Positions 39,218-48,600 of a DNA stretch of 53,975 nt are shown here, in pieces. Source of the stretch: VAXT01 sp035318925. GTDB taxonomy: Bacteria > Actinomycetota > Thermoleophilia > Gaiellales > Gaiellaceae. Below the pieces are notes generated by a model. The model did not search any database. It saw only the letters and a list, made by a program, of their open reading frames with translations, and was not told the DNA's origin. Position numbers and translations under genes: made by a program. Within the stretch, counting starts at the first letter, position 1. Every line of letters begins with the position of its first letter. The DNA lies in assembly GCA_035318925.1 (NCBI GenBank), contig DATHDS010000029.1:1-53975 (forward strand), in the 5' to 3' direction.

Positions 39218-41478
39218 GGCAGGTGATAGGGGACGCTCGAGAGCAGGACGCGCGGCTCGAAGAGCAGGAGCCGCTTGATGTAGAGCGCTCGCTGGTTGTG
39301 CAGGAGCTTGCGAGACCCGCTGAAGACGAGCTCAGGCATGAGCAAGGAGACCGCGACCTCCGGATCGGCAGTCAGCTCTCGCAGGTAGTGGAGGAGGGGG
39401 TCGCCGATGTCTCGGAACGGCGCTTCAATGATCTCGAGCGGCACTCCGAGGCTCTGGCGCTCCCAGTCACGTCCGATCCTCTTCGCCTCGTCCGAGTCGA
39501 AGGCGAAGAACACTGCCTTCGTGTCTGGCAGGCGCAGCGTCCGCGCGTAGTTCACCGCGCGCACCGACGAGGCGTGGACTTCCGAGACGAGCACGCGGGC
39601 AACAGCTCGCTTTGGCTCCGGCGACGGACGATCCCCTTCGGAAACGACGGTCACGTTCGTGATCACGATCCCCGGCTCGGAGAGGAGTCGCACCTTCAGC
39701 GAGAACGTCGTTCGCCGGCGGACGACCGCAGAGAACAGAGAGGGCCGCTCGAAGCTCTCGGGGATGACGACGGTGAGGAAGTTCGACTCTCCGCGCGGTA
39801 GTGCCCAGACATAGTCGAGGACGGCGTCGGCGGGCCGTGCGATCCCTTGCAACGGCTCGATGCGGGTGCCGCCGCCGCTGAAGTCCCACCAGCGGCCCCG
39901 CGGATCCGGCCTCCGGCGGCCGTCCTCGACCCAGACCGGGTGGTAGTCGTGCCCGGCGATCTGCTCCGCGTACCAGGCCGCGAGCTTCGTCGCGGGGTCG
40001 AGATCGTCGACGTACAGAACGACCCTGTTCTTCGCGCCTGACGATGCCTTGACGGCCGCCGTGCCCGCTCGCAGGCGCCGGCTGACGATGCGGTAGTGGC
40101 GGTTGACGACGAGAAAGAAGGCGATCAAGGTCGGAATCGCGACGACGACCGTCCAGGCGCCTGCGGTGAACTTCGCCTGGATCACGAGCACCGTCACGAC
40201 GCCGGTCGCAACCGCGCCGAACCCGTTGATGAACGCACTCCTGCGCCAGCCGCGCTCCTTGCGCCGGAACCAGTAGCGCACCATCCCGGCCTGGGAGATC
40301 GTGAAGGCGGTGAAGACGCCGATCACGTAGAGGTGAATGAGCGAGATCACGTTTGCGTGGAAGACCCAGATCAGGAGTGAGGCGATCCCGGCCAGGACGA
40401 GAATCCCGTTCGAGTAGACGAGGCGGTCGCCGAGGTTGACGAACTGGCGAGGGAAGAAGCGGTCGCGCGCCAGCACAGCGGCCAGGCGCGGGAAGCCCTG
40501 ATACGAGGTGTTCGCGGCCAGGACGAGGATGCCGAAGGTCAGTGCCTGGACGGCGAAGTACATCGGCGCGCTGATGGAGGACGAGGGGAACGTCGCACGG
40601 GCGATCTCGGAGATGAGCGAGACGTTCGCGCTCGGGCGGGCGTGCATGTGCACCGCGAGGTAGGAGACGCCGATGAAGAGGCTGATCGCGATCACGCCCA
40701 TCGCGACCAGCGTCTTCGCTGCGTTCTTCCCGCTCGGCGTGCGGAAGGCGCTGACGCCGTTCGAGATCGCCTCGACTCCGGTGAGCGCGGCTGCGCCGGA
40801 GGCGAAGGCCTGGAGGAGGACGAACACGCCCACGACGCCGACGCCTGCGGCGACAGGGTGCGGCGCGACCGCTTGAGGGCAGCCGCCGGTAGCGCACTTG
40901 CCGACCCCCGTCGCGACCATCGCGTACATGACGGCGACGAAGGCGTACGTCGGGATCGCGAAGAGGATGCCCGATTCGCGGACTCCCCGCAGGTTGGCGA
41001 CCGTGAGGATGGCGATGAAGGCGATCGAGAGCGTCACCTCGTGGCCCCGAAGGGACGGCGCCGCCGACGTGAGCGCGAGGACGCCGGCTGCGACCGACAC
41101 TGCGACGGTCAGGATGTAGTCGACGAGGAGCGCCGACGCGGCGACGAGGCTTGGCATCTTGCCGAGGTTCTCCCTGGCGACGACGTAGGCCCCGCCGCTC
41201 GTCTCGTACGCCCTGACCGTCTGGACGTACGAGAGGACGACGATCGCCATGACAGACGCGATCGCGATCGAGATCGGTAGCACGAGATGGCCTGCAGTCG
41301 CCGAAGCCGCGATCAGGACGACGAGCGCAGCCTCGGTCGCATAGGCCACCGAGGACAGCGGGTCGGACGCGAAGATCGGGAGCGCGAGCGTCTTGGAGAG
41401 GAGCGTGTCCTCCATCTCCCCCGTCGCGCGCGGGCGACCGATCAGGGTCCGCTTGAAGGCGTGTTGCCGCTGGGCCAC
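39214..41478 (-). CDS. APC-superfamily permease with C-terminal soluble domain (KimA-like potassium transporter candidate)
   Basis: 754 residues: about 12 helices between residues 25 and 480, then a soluble domain of about 270 residues. The first helix region SKTLALPIFASDPLSSVAYA is characteristic of KimA/YdaO-type and related APC permeases. The C-terminal part has alternating beta/alpha segments (VLYVDDLDPATKLAAWYAEQ, VLVSEVHASSVRAVNYART) resembling two Usp-like folds. KimA takes up K+ with protons. The adjacent KdpE-like regulator and UspA support a K+ role, but amino acid transport is possible. GTG 41478 preceded by TAGCTT with six-base spacing. Confidence 0.8.
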   Translation of the reverse strand: MAQRQHAFKRTLIGRPRATGEMEDTLLSKTLALPIFASDPLSSVAYATEAALVVLIAASATAGHLVLPISIAIASVMAIVVLSYVQTVRAYETSGGAYVVARENLGKMPSLVAASALLVDYILTVAVSVAAGVLALTSAAPSLRGHEVTLSIAFIAILTVANLRGVRESGILFAIPTYAFVAVMYAMVATGVGKCATGGCPQAVAPHPVAAGVGVVGVFVLLQAFASGAAALTGVEAISNGVSAFRTPSGKNAAKTLVAMGVIAISLFIGVSYLAVHMHARPSANVSLISEIARATFPSSSISAPMYFAVQALTFGILVLAANTSYQGFPRLAAVLARDRFFPRQFVNLGDRLVYSNGILVLAGIASLLIWVFHANVISLIHLYVIGVFTAFTISQAGMVRYWFRRKERGWRRSAFINGFGAVATGVVTVLVIQAKFTAGAWTVVVAIPTLIAFFLVVNRHYRIVSRRLRAGTAAVKASSGAKNRVVLYVDDLDPATKLAAWYAEQIAGHDYHPVWVEDGRRRPDPRGRWWDFSGGGTRIEPLQGIARPADAVLDYVWALPRGESNFLTVVIPESFERPSLFSAVVRRRTTFSLKVRLLSEPGIVITNVTVVSEGDRPSPEPKRAVARVLVSEVHASSVRAVNYARTLRLPDTKAVFFAFDSDEAKRIGRDWERQSLGVPLEIIEAPFRDIGDPLLHYLRELTADPEVAVSLLMPELVFSGSRKLLHNQRALYIKRLLLFEPRVLLSSVPYHLP

Positions 41479-41484
41479 CCACTC

Positions 41485-41490
41485 AAGCTA
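41485..41490 (-). promoter_or_regulatory. Leaderless-type -10 box (TAGCTT) of the permease-uspA-corA-ltrA row
   Basis: Minus-strand TAGCTT, six bases, then GTG 41478; within the 35-base gap after the response regulator gene. The gap is too short for a c-di-AMP riboswitch. Confidence 0.55.
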
Positions 41491-41513
41491 GGGCGGGCCG
41501 CCTCAGGGCGGAC

Positions 41514-42197
41514 TCAAGATTTCGGGTCGACGAACCGGTAGCCCGCGCCTGTCTCCGTCAGCAGGTAGCGCGGCCGAGTCGGGTCGACCTCGATCTTGCG
41601 GCGCAGCTGCGAGACGTAGACGTGCAGGTAGTGGGACTCGGACTGGTAGGCCGCACCCCAGACCTCTCTGAGGATCGTGCGGTGTGTCAGCAGCTTGCCT
41701 TCGTTCGTTGCGAAGAGCCGGAGCAGCCCGAACTCGTGTGGCGTGAGCTGAACGAGCTCGCCGTTCATGCGAAGGGAGCGCTTCTCGAGATCGATTTCGA
41801 GGTCGCCGACCTCGACGAGCGACTCGGCGGGGGCGGCGCGTCGGAGGACTGCGCGGAGCCGGGCGAGCAGCTCGTCGACCCCGAAGGGCTTCGTCACGTA
41901 GTCGTCGGCGCCCGCGTCGAGCGCCGCGACCTTCTCCTGCTCCTCGCCGATCACGGAGAGGACGAGCACCGGGGCGTCGCTCCACTCACGCAGCTCACGG
42001 CAGACCTCGACGCCGCTTTTGCCGGGGAGAACGAGGTCGAGGATGACGCCGTCCGGGGGGCGAACCGACGCCTGGGTGAGCGCGTCCTCTCCGGTGGCCG
42101 CCGTCTCGACGTCGTAACCGGCGGCGTGGAGCGTGGTCTCGAGCGCGCTCAGGATCTGCGGCTCGTCGTCGACGACGAGGATCCGCGCACCGCTCAC
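41514..42197 (-). CDS. kdpE: KdpE-like response regulator (OmpR/PhoB family)
   Basis: 227 residues. Receiver domain ARILVVDDEPQILSALETTL with phospho-acceptor Asp in GVILDLVLPGKSG and Lys in DYVTKPFGVDELLARL. The winged-helix domain ends LRRKIEVDPTRPRYLLTETG and LLTHRTILREVWG matches KdpE closely. ATG overlaps the upstream kinase stop (ATGA). No kdpFABC is in the window; the likely target is the permease gene 35 bases downstream. Confidence 0.9.
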   Translation of the reverse strand: MSGARILVVDDEPQILSALETTLHAAGYDVETAATGEDALTQASVRPPDGVILDLVLPGKSGVEVCRELREWSDAPVLVLSVIGEEQEKVAALDAGADDYVTKPFGVDELLARLRAVLRRAAPAESLVEVGDLEIDLEKRSLRMNGELVQLTPHEFGLLRLFATNEGKLLTHRTILREVWGAAYQSESHYLHVYVSQLRRKIEVDPTRPRYLLTETGAGYRFVDPKS

Positions 42198-43564
42198 GGC
42201 GAAGGGACCGAGAGGATGAACGAGGAGCCACCGTCCCGCCTCGGTTCGGCCTCCAGCGTCGCTCCGTTGGCCTGAGCGAAGCCTCTGGCGATCGCCAGAC
42301 CGAGCCCGGTGCCCCTGCTTGCCGTCCGTCCTTGCTCGAAGGGCTCGAAGATCCGCTTGAGCTCTGCCTCGCTCAGGCCCGGGCCGCGATCCTCGATGCG
42401 CACCACGACGTCGCCGTTCAGCCGCTCGCCACTGAGCTCCACCTGCTCGGTCGAGAACTTCAGGGCATTGTCGATCAGGTTGACGAGGACGAGCCCGATC
42501 TGGGCGCCGTCGACCTCCACCGGCGGCAGATCGGCCGCGAGGGAGACTGTCACACGCTCCGCGCCGGCGCCGAGCTCGGACAGAGCCTGGCCGACCAGGC
42601 TTTCGACCGTCCAGAGCTCGGGCTTGGGCTCCGCAGCGCCGAGCTCGAGCCTCGACAGGTCGAGCAGGTTGGCGACGAGCCGGTCGAGCCGCTTCGCTTC
42701 CGCCTCGATCGTCGCGAGCAGGGCCGCGCGATCGGCTTCGGTCAAGTCCAGGTCGGCGTTCGCGAGCCCTTCCGTCGCGGCGCGGATGGCGGTCAGCGGC
42801 GAGCGCAGGTCGTGACTGACCGAGCGGAGGATCGCCGTCTTGATTGCATCGCTTCGGCGCAGGGTTTCCGCCTCGACCGCCCGCCGGCCGAGCCGTTCGC
42901 GGTCGATCGCGACGGCGAGCAGCGACGCGAGCCCGGGCAGCAGGCTCGCGGCGATCTCGGCGTCGGGCTCCTCCTCGAGGAAGACTCGGCCCACGCTGCG
43001 CTCCCGGGCGCGGAGCTCATGCGCCGACTCGTGTCCTTCCGGGCGGCGCACCGAGTCGAGCTCGATCCGCCCTCGACGTGCACCGAGTGCGTGGGCGACT
43101 CGACCCGCGATACCCCGTAGCTCGTCCTGGACGTGGTCGGTCTCCAGCAGCGAGCCCGCGACCTCGGCGAGCAGGGCTGCCTCGCGGGCTTTCCGGTCGG
43201 CCTCTGCCTCGCGGCGGCGCGACCGGGCCGCGAGGCCGCTGACGACCACTGCCGTGACGAAGTAGACCGCGAGCGCGACCCAGTTCTCCGAGTTCGTGAG
43301 CCGAAACGTGTGCCGCGGCGGAAGGAAGAACCAGTTGAACGCGAGCATGCTCGCAACCGAGACGGGCAATGCGTAGGCGAGCCCGAAGAGCACGGCGACC
43401 GGAAGGACGGCGAAGACATAGAGGACGCCGAGGCTGAGGACGGGGGCGACCGGCTCGAGCGCGAAGATTGCACCGGTGACAACGGCCACGGCGGCGATGC
43501 TCGTCGCCACAGCTACCGCGTGGCGCGCCAGGCTCTGGTTGGAGAGAGGAAGCGCTGCCTTCAC
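42194..43564 (-). CDS. KdpD-like sensor histidine kinase lacking the N-terminal KdpD/Usp domains
   Basis: 456 residues. Four N-terminal helices of DUF4118 (KdpD transmembrane) type (AIFALEPVAPVLSLGVLYVF; NWFFLPPRHTFRL) are followed by a GAF-like segment, HisKA with SVSHDLRSPLTAIRA, N-box VLVNLIDNALKFS, and G-boxes EDRGPGLSEAE and GTGLGLAIARG. The roughly 400-residue cytoplasmic KdpD sensor and Usp domains are absent, so it is a short KdpD. GTG 43564; the longer frame upstream runs under the next kinase. Coupled to kdpE. Confidence 0.9.
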   Translation of the reverse strand: MKAALPLSNQSLARHAVAVATSIAAVAVVTGAIFALEPVAPVLSLGVLYVFAVLPVAVLFGLAYALPVSVASMLAFNWFFLPPRHTFRLTNSENWVALAVYFVTAVVVSGLAARSRRREAEADRKAREAALLAEVAGSLLETDHVQDELRGIAGRVAHALGARRGRIELDSVRRPEGHESAHELRARERSVGRVFLEEEPDAEIAASLLPGLASLLAVAIDRERLGRRAVEAETLRRSDAIKTAILRSVSHDLRSPLTAIRAATEGLANADLDLTEADRAALLATIEAEAKRLDRLVANLLDLSRLELGAAEPKPELWTVESLVGQALSELGAGAERVTVSLAADLPPVEVDGAQIGLVLVNLIDNALKFSTEQVELSGERLNGDVVVRIEDRGPGLSEAELKRIFEPFEQGRTASRGTGLGLAIARGFAQANGATLEAEPRRDGGSSFILSVPSP

Positions 43565-43584
43565 GTTCGTCGCGGGATCCTCGG

Positions 43585-45216
43585 TCAGGCTTGCGGAAGC
43601 TCGACGATGAACGTCGCACCGGCGCCGAGCTCGGAGTTGAGCTCCAGGCGGCCTCCCATGCGCTGGGCGAGCTCGCGAGAGATGTAGAGCCCGAGGCCCG
43701 TGCCGCCCGGCGAGCGTGCGAGCTGCGGATCGGCGCGATAGAACTTCTCGAAGATCTTCGGCTGGTCGGCGAGGGCGATCCCCGGCCCCGCGTCGACGAC
43801 GCAGATCCGGATCACACCGTCCGTGCGGTAGGCCTGGACCTTGACCGGGCCGGCGCCGTACTTGACGGCGTTGTCGAGCAGGTTGACGAGCACCTGTTGA
43901 ATCCGGTCGCGGTCGCCGGAGACAGCGCCGACGTCTGCAGGGATCTCGATCTCGATCTCGGGTGCTTCGGGAAGCTGAGACCCCATCGCCTCGACCGTCT
44001 CGCCCACGATCTCGGCGATGTCGACCGGCTCTGCCTCGACCGGCAGGTCGCCGCGGTCCAACCGGCTCGTCAACAGCAGTTCCTCCGTGATCTGGCTCAG
44101 CCGGGTGGCCTGCGTGGCGATCATCTCCAGGAGCTGCTGTCGTCGCTCCGGGGGAAACTCGACATCCGTGCGGAGCAGCGTCTTGGCCGCGCCGTAGACG
44201 GCCGACATCGGCGTGCGCAGCTCGTGCGAGATCGTGGCGACGAGATCGGTCTTCTCCTCCTCCAGCCGTCGCTCGCTCGTGACGTCGTGGCAGGCGTAGA
44301 TCACGCCGTCCGCTGTACGGACAGCCGCGAATGAGAGCCAGAGATCCTTCTCGCCGATCTGCAGAGGAAGGGTCGCCGACGGTGCCAGCGTGCCGTCCTC
44401 GGCGATCGAGATGCGAGCGGCGAGCGCCTCCCACTCGGGGATCAGGGCATCGAGTGACTGTCCCAGGACGCGCTCCGCGGGCAAGCAGCTGAGGAGCTCG
44501 GCTGCCTTGTTCCAGAGGCGAACGACCCCCTCCCGGTCGACGAGGAAGATCACGTCGCCGACAGCATCGAGCACGCGGGCGGCCTGCTCGCGCTCCGCCG
44601 CCACTGCGCGGGCCGCCGCCTCGGCCGCCTCCAGGCGCCGGCGCTCTTGCTGCAGGCGCGCGTTTCGCACCGCAGCCGCCATCTGCGTGACGAGCCCGTC
44701 GAAGACCTCGAGCTGCTTGCTCGAGTACCGGCCGAGGTCGCTCATCAGCTGGACGACGCCGACGACGCGGCCCTCGTCCTTGACCGGCACCATCATCGCG
44801 GCGGCCGTCCCCGACGGACCGGACTCAGGCAGCTTCTGGATCGTTCCTTCCCGATCGACGTTGTAGTAGACGCCGTCCGGCTTGGTGACGCGCTCGGCGA
44901 CGTCGTTGAAGACGAGCGGTTCGCCGCTGACGATCACGCGGCTCTGCATGCCGCCGCCCGAGCGGTTCAGGGGAACCGGCGGCAGCGTCGAGGGATCGAG
45001 GATCTCACCCTCCGTCCAGACGTATTCCGCGCGGATGAGGTCGTCTCGGTCGTCGTAGGACGAGACGACCAGGCCGTCGTGCTGAACGACGTCGGTGAGG
45101 AGCTCGTGGAAGCGCTCGTAGACACGCTCCGGCTCGAGGCTCTCGCCGAGCTGCCGCGCCGCGTGGAGGAGAAGCTCCGCGAGCTCGGCTTTCTGCTCGA
45201 GTTCCCGGTTGCTCAC
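43585..45216 (-). CDS. Soluble GAF-PAS sensor histidine kinase
   Basis: 543 residues, no membrane helix. GAF domain in the first 190 residues (SSYDDRDDLIRAEYVWTEGE), a coiled-coil linker rich in Ala/Glu/Arg, a PAS domain (VLDAVGDVIFLVDREGVVRL), HisKA VATISHELRTPMSAVYGAAK, N-box QVLVNLLDNAVKYG and G-boxes DAGPGIA and PGGTGLGLYISREL. GTG 45216 is supported by a TACGCT box six bases upstream; an earlier ATG would add 22 residues across the divergent promoter. The only response regulator nearby is KdpE, two genes down. Confidence 0.92.
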   Translation of the reverse strand: MSNRELEQKAELAELLLHAARQLGESLEPERVYERFHELLTDVVQHDGLVVSSYDDRDDLIRAEYVWTEGEILDPSTLPPVPLNRSGGGMQSRVIVSGEPLVFNDVAERVTKPDGVYYNVDREGTIQKLPESGPSGTAAAMMVPVKDEGRVVGVVQLMSDLGRYSSKQLEVFDGLVTQMAAAVRNARLQQERRRLEAAEAAARAVAAEREQAARVLDAVGDVIFLVDREGVVRLWNKAAELLSCLPAERVLGQSLDALIPEWEALAARISIAEDGTLAPSATLPLQIGEKDLWLSFAAVRTADGVIYACHDVTSERRLEEEKTDLVATISHELRTPMSAVYGAAKTLLRTDVEFPPERRQQLLEMIATQATRLSQITEELLLTSRLDRGDLPVEAEPVDIAEIVGETVEAMGSQLPEAPEIEIEIPADVGAVSGDRDRIQQVLVNLLDNAVKYGAGPVKVQAYRTDGVIRICVVDAGPGIALADQPKIFEKFYRADPQLARSPGGTGLGLYISRELAQRMGGRLELNSELGAGATFIVELPQA

Positions 45217-45222
45217 CCCGTG

Positions 45223-45228
45223 AGCGTA
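45223..45228 (-). promoter_or_regulatory. Leaderless-type -10 box (TACGCT) of the kinase-kinase-kdpE operon
   Basis: Minus-strand TACGCT, six bases, then GTG 45216. Divergent from the box at 45252. Confidence 0.55.
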
Positions 45229-45251
45229 ACCAGCCCAAGCGTGGCGAGAGC

Positions 45252-45257
45252 TAAGCT
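45252..45257 (+). promoter_or_regulatory. Leaderless-type -10 box (TAAGCT) of the DUF2277 gene
   Basis: TAAGCT, seven bases, then ATG 45265. Two such boxes face apart in a 48-base divergent gap. Confidence 0.6.
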
Positions 45258-45264
45258 CTTCGCC

Positions 45265-45534
45265 ATGTGCCGAAACATTCACACGCTCTACAACTTCGAG
45301 CCGCCCGCGACCGAGGACGAAGTGCGTGACGCGGCGCTCCAGTACGTCCGCAAGATCAGCGGCTTCACGAAGCCGTCACAGGCGAACGAGGTTGCGTTTG
45401 GGCGCGCCGTCGACGCGGTCTCAACCGCTACGGCGCAGCTCCTCGGCGAGCTCGTGACCTCCGCGCTGCCGAAAGACCGCGAGGTCGAGGCGGCCAAGGC
45501 CCGCGCGCGCTGGGAACAGCGGATCGCCGTCTAG
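45265..45534 (+). CDS. DUF2277 family protein
   Basis: 89 residues. MCRNIHTLYNFEPPATEDEV, then VRKISGFTKPSQANEVAFGR, and the C-terminal KDREVEAAKARARWEQR are hallmark stretches of the DUF2277 family, found widely in actinobacteria and proteobacteria without assigned function. The conserved MCRNI opening puts a Cys at position 2. Probably leaderless. A GC hairpin with a T-run (45610-45633) lies 75 bases downstream. Confidence 0.9.
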   Translation: MCRNIHTLYNFEPPATEDEVRDAALQYVRKISGFTKPSQANEVAFGRAVDAVSTATAQLLGELVTSALPKDREVEAAKARARWEQRIAV

Positions 45535-45600
45535 CCGAAGTCTCGCCGGCTAGCGGAAGACCACGTCGCCAGCGTCGAGCGTCGGCGCGATCGCGGCCCT

Positions 45601-45633
45601 ACCCCTTCCGGGGGGTGTTGATCTCCCCCTTTT
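45601..45633 (+). terminator. Terminator-like hairpin with possible competing hairpin
   Basis: GGGGGG (45610-45615) pairs with CCCCC (45625-45629), followed by TTTT. The same G-run can instead pair with ACCCC at 45601-45605 (loop TTCC). A further CCTGG-AGAAA-CCAGG hairpin follows at 45645-45659. Ends the DUF2277 transcript or controls the giant gene. Confidence 0.5.
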
Positions 45634-45693
45634 GTAGCGATACCCCTGGAGAAACCAGGACTTTCCTCGCTCTGCTTCGCGGCGATCCAACTC

Positions 45694-48600
45694 TTGACTA
45701 CTCCTCTTCGCGGGATATCCCGACAGGCACGGGCTGCTGCCCTCGTTGCGGCGATCGCCGCGCTTGGATTCGGCGTCTACGCCTCGTCTCCGAACGCGGC
45801 CCCCGGCCCGCTCACGGTCACCCCGGTCACCTGGGACGTGCTCGGCCTCGACTCGAACAACGTGAACGCGGGCCCGAACGTCTTCCCTGTCGGCGTGCGC
45901 GTGTGCAACACGGGCTCCGACCCGGCGACGAACGTCGTCGCGACCTGGGCGTGGAAGACGTCGCAGAACTCGTTCACCGGTCCCGCGGACGGCGCGACGG
46001 TGAGCGTGGGGACGCTGACGGCAGGCTCCTGCCTCGACTCGTACTTCGAGGTGACGATCAACCGGTCGCCGGCCTCGCGCAAGAAGGCCCGGGACTACCA
46101 GATCACGTTGACGGCAGACGGCGGCCTCAGCACGGCGGGGGCCCAGCGGACGCTCTACATCCAGCCGCTGGTATCGCAGAACCGGAACCACACGGAGAAG
46201 CTGTCCGGGCCGAACGGCTGCAACCTCGCGTACACCATCTGCGACCCCGCTCCGGCGAACATCCTCGTCGGGCGGACCTACTCCTACAAGCTCTACGCGG
46301 AGACCTCGACGGCGTACAAGCAGCTCGAGACGTTCGCGAACTTCCCGTCGGCGGTCGTGCCGGTCCTTCAGACGAGCTCCACCTACAGCAATCCGATCGG
46401 CGCCAGCTCGAGCTCGATGTACGCCGACGCCTGCGGCTGGAACGCGGCAACGCGAGCCTGCGTGGGGCCTGAGAACATCGTCGGCGGAAAGGCCGGCGGC
46501 CGGGTCGTCGTAACGTACCTCGTCAAGGCGATCGCACCCGGCTCGGGGACGCTGCGAGCGACGATCTACGACTTCTCCGGCGCCAGCTACCACTACAACT
46601 CCGACTTCGACACCGTCACGCTCACGACCACGCCGCTCACCGTCCGCTACGAGCTGGCGAGCGCGACCACGGGCCACGGAAAGGTCACCTCGTCCCCGGC
46701 GGGCACGCTCACGGGCGGGACCTCCAGCGGGATCGATTGCGGCGGCGCGGGCACGACCTGCTCCGTCGGCTACGGCAGCGGCACGGTCGTCACGCTGACC
46801 GAACTGGCGCTCGGCGCCGACACGTTCACGGGCTGGTCGGGCGGCGGGTGCAGCGGAGCCGCCTCCACCTGCGTGGTGACGATGAATCAGTCCCGCTCGG
46901 TGACCGCCGCGTTCACGGGCGTGACCTCGTACCCACTCGACGTCTCCAAGGTCGGATCGGGCACGGTCAACGCCGACGTCGGCGCGGTCAGCTGTGGGGC
47001 GACCTGCGTCGGGAACTACGCAAGCGGCACTCTGGTCACCCTGACGGCGACAGCGAGCACGGGCTGGACCTTCGGCGGCTGGTCCGGCGAAGGCTGCTCG
47101 GGCACCGGCACGTGCGCCGTCACGATGAGCCAGGCGCGCTCGGTGACCGCGACCTTCATCGAGCAGACCTTCCAGCTCAGCGTCACTGGTTTGGGCAACG
47201 GCGTGGTGACCGCGAACGTCGGAACGATCAGCTGCGGCAACGGCGAAACCTTCTGTAGCGACATCTACGGCTCGGGCACCCTCGTCACGCTCACCGCGAC
47301 TCCTGCGTCAGGGCAGACGCTGCTGAGCTGGGCGGGGGCCTGCACGGGTAACGCGGCCACCTGCATCGTGACCATGGATCAGGCGCGTTCCGTGATCGCC
47401 ACGTTCAGCGGCACGGCGTCGTACACCCTCGACGTCGGACCGACCGGGACCGGCACCGGCACCATCACCTCGAATGTCGGCGGCATCAACTGCGGCGCCA
47501 CCTGCAGCGCGACGTACACCGCCGGCACGCTCGTCACCCTGACCGCCGCCGCCACCGGCGGCTCCTTCTTCAACGGCTGGGCCGGCGACTGCTCCGGAGC
47601 GAGCACCACGTGCATAGTCACGATGAGCCAGGCTCGCGGCGTGACAGCGGATTTCGGTCCGCTCATGCGCGTGCTCACGGTCACGAAAGCGGGATCCGGC
47701 GCGGGAACGGTCACCTCCGACGTCGCCGGAATCAACTGTGGCGCCACCTGTAGCGGGAGCTTCGCGGACGGCACCGTCGTCACGTTGACCGCGGCCGCCT
47801 CCGCGGGCTCCTCCTTCACCGGCTGGTCCGGCGATTGCTCCGGGACCGGCACGTGCATCGTGACGATGAGCGCCGCGCGGAACGTGACGGCGACCTTCGT
47901 CCTCCTGAACACGCTCACGGTGACGAAGACCGGATCGGGCGCGGGAACCGTCACCTCCGACGTCGGCGGCATCAACTGCGGCGCCACCTGTAGCGCGGAC
48001 TACACGAGCGGGACGGTGGTGCTCACCGCCGCCGCTTCTGCCGGCTCGCGCTTCGGCGGCTGGTCGGGCGAGGGCTGCTCGGGGACAGGCACCTGCACTG
48101 TGGTCATGAGCCAGGCGCGCAATGTCACGGCCGATTTCGTCGCCGTCTGGACGCTGACGGTGAGCAAGACCGGCTCCGGCGCAGGCACCGTCAGCTCCGA
48201 CGTTGGAGGGATCAGCTGTGGTGCCACCTGCAGCGCCGACTACGACACGGGCACCTCGGTCACGCTCAGCGCCTCGGCTTCGGCCGGCTCCCGCTTCGGC
48301 GGCTGGTCGGGTGCGGGCTGCTCGGGCACCAGCACCTGCACAGTGGTCATGAGCCAGGCGCGCAACGTTACGGCCAATTTCGTCGCCGTCTACACGCTGA
48401 CCGTGAGCAAGACCGGCTCCGGCGCAGGGACCGTAACCTCCGACGTGGGAGCCATCAGTTGCGGTGTCACCTGCAGCGCCGACTACGACACGGGCACCTC
48501 GGTCACGCTCAGCGCCTCGGCTTCGGCCGGTTCCCGTTTCGCCGGCTGGTCGGGCGCGGGCTGCTCGGGGACAGGCACCTGCACGGTGTCCATGATCCAG

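Noticed and set aside
41479..41513. c-di-AMP (ydaO) riboswitch upstream of the KimA-like gene
   Set aside because: The gap is only 35 bases and the gene appears leaderless.
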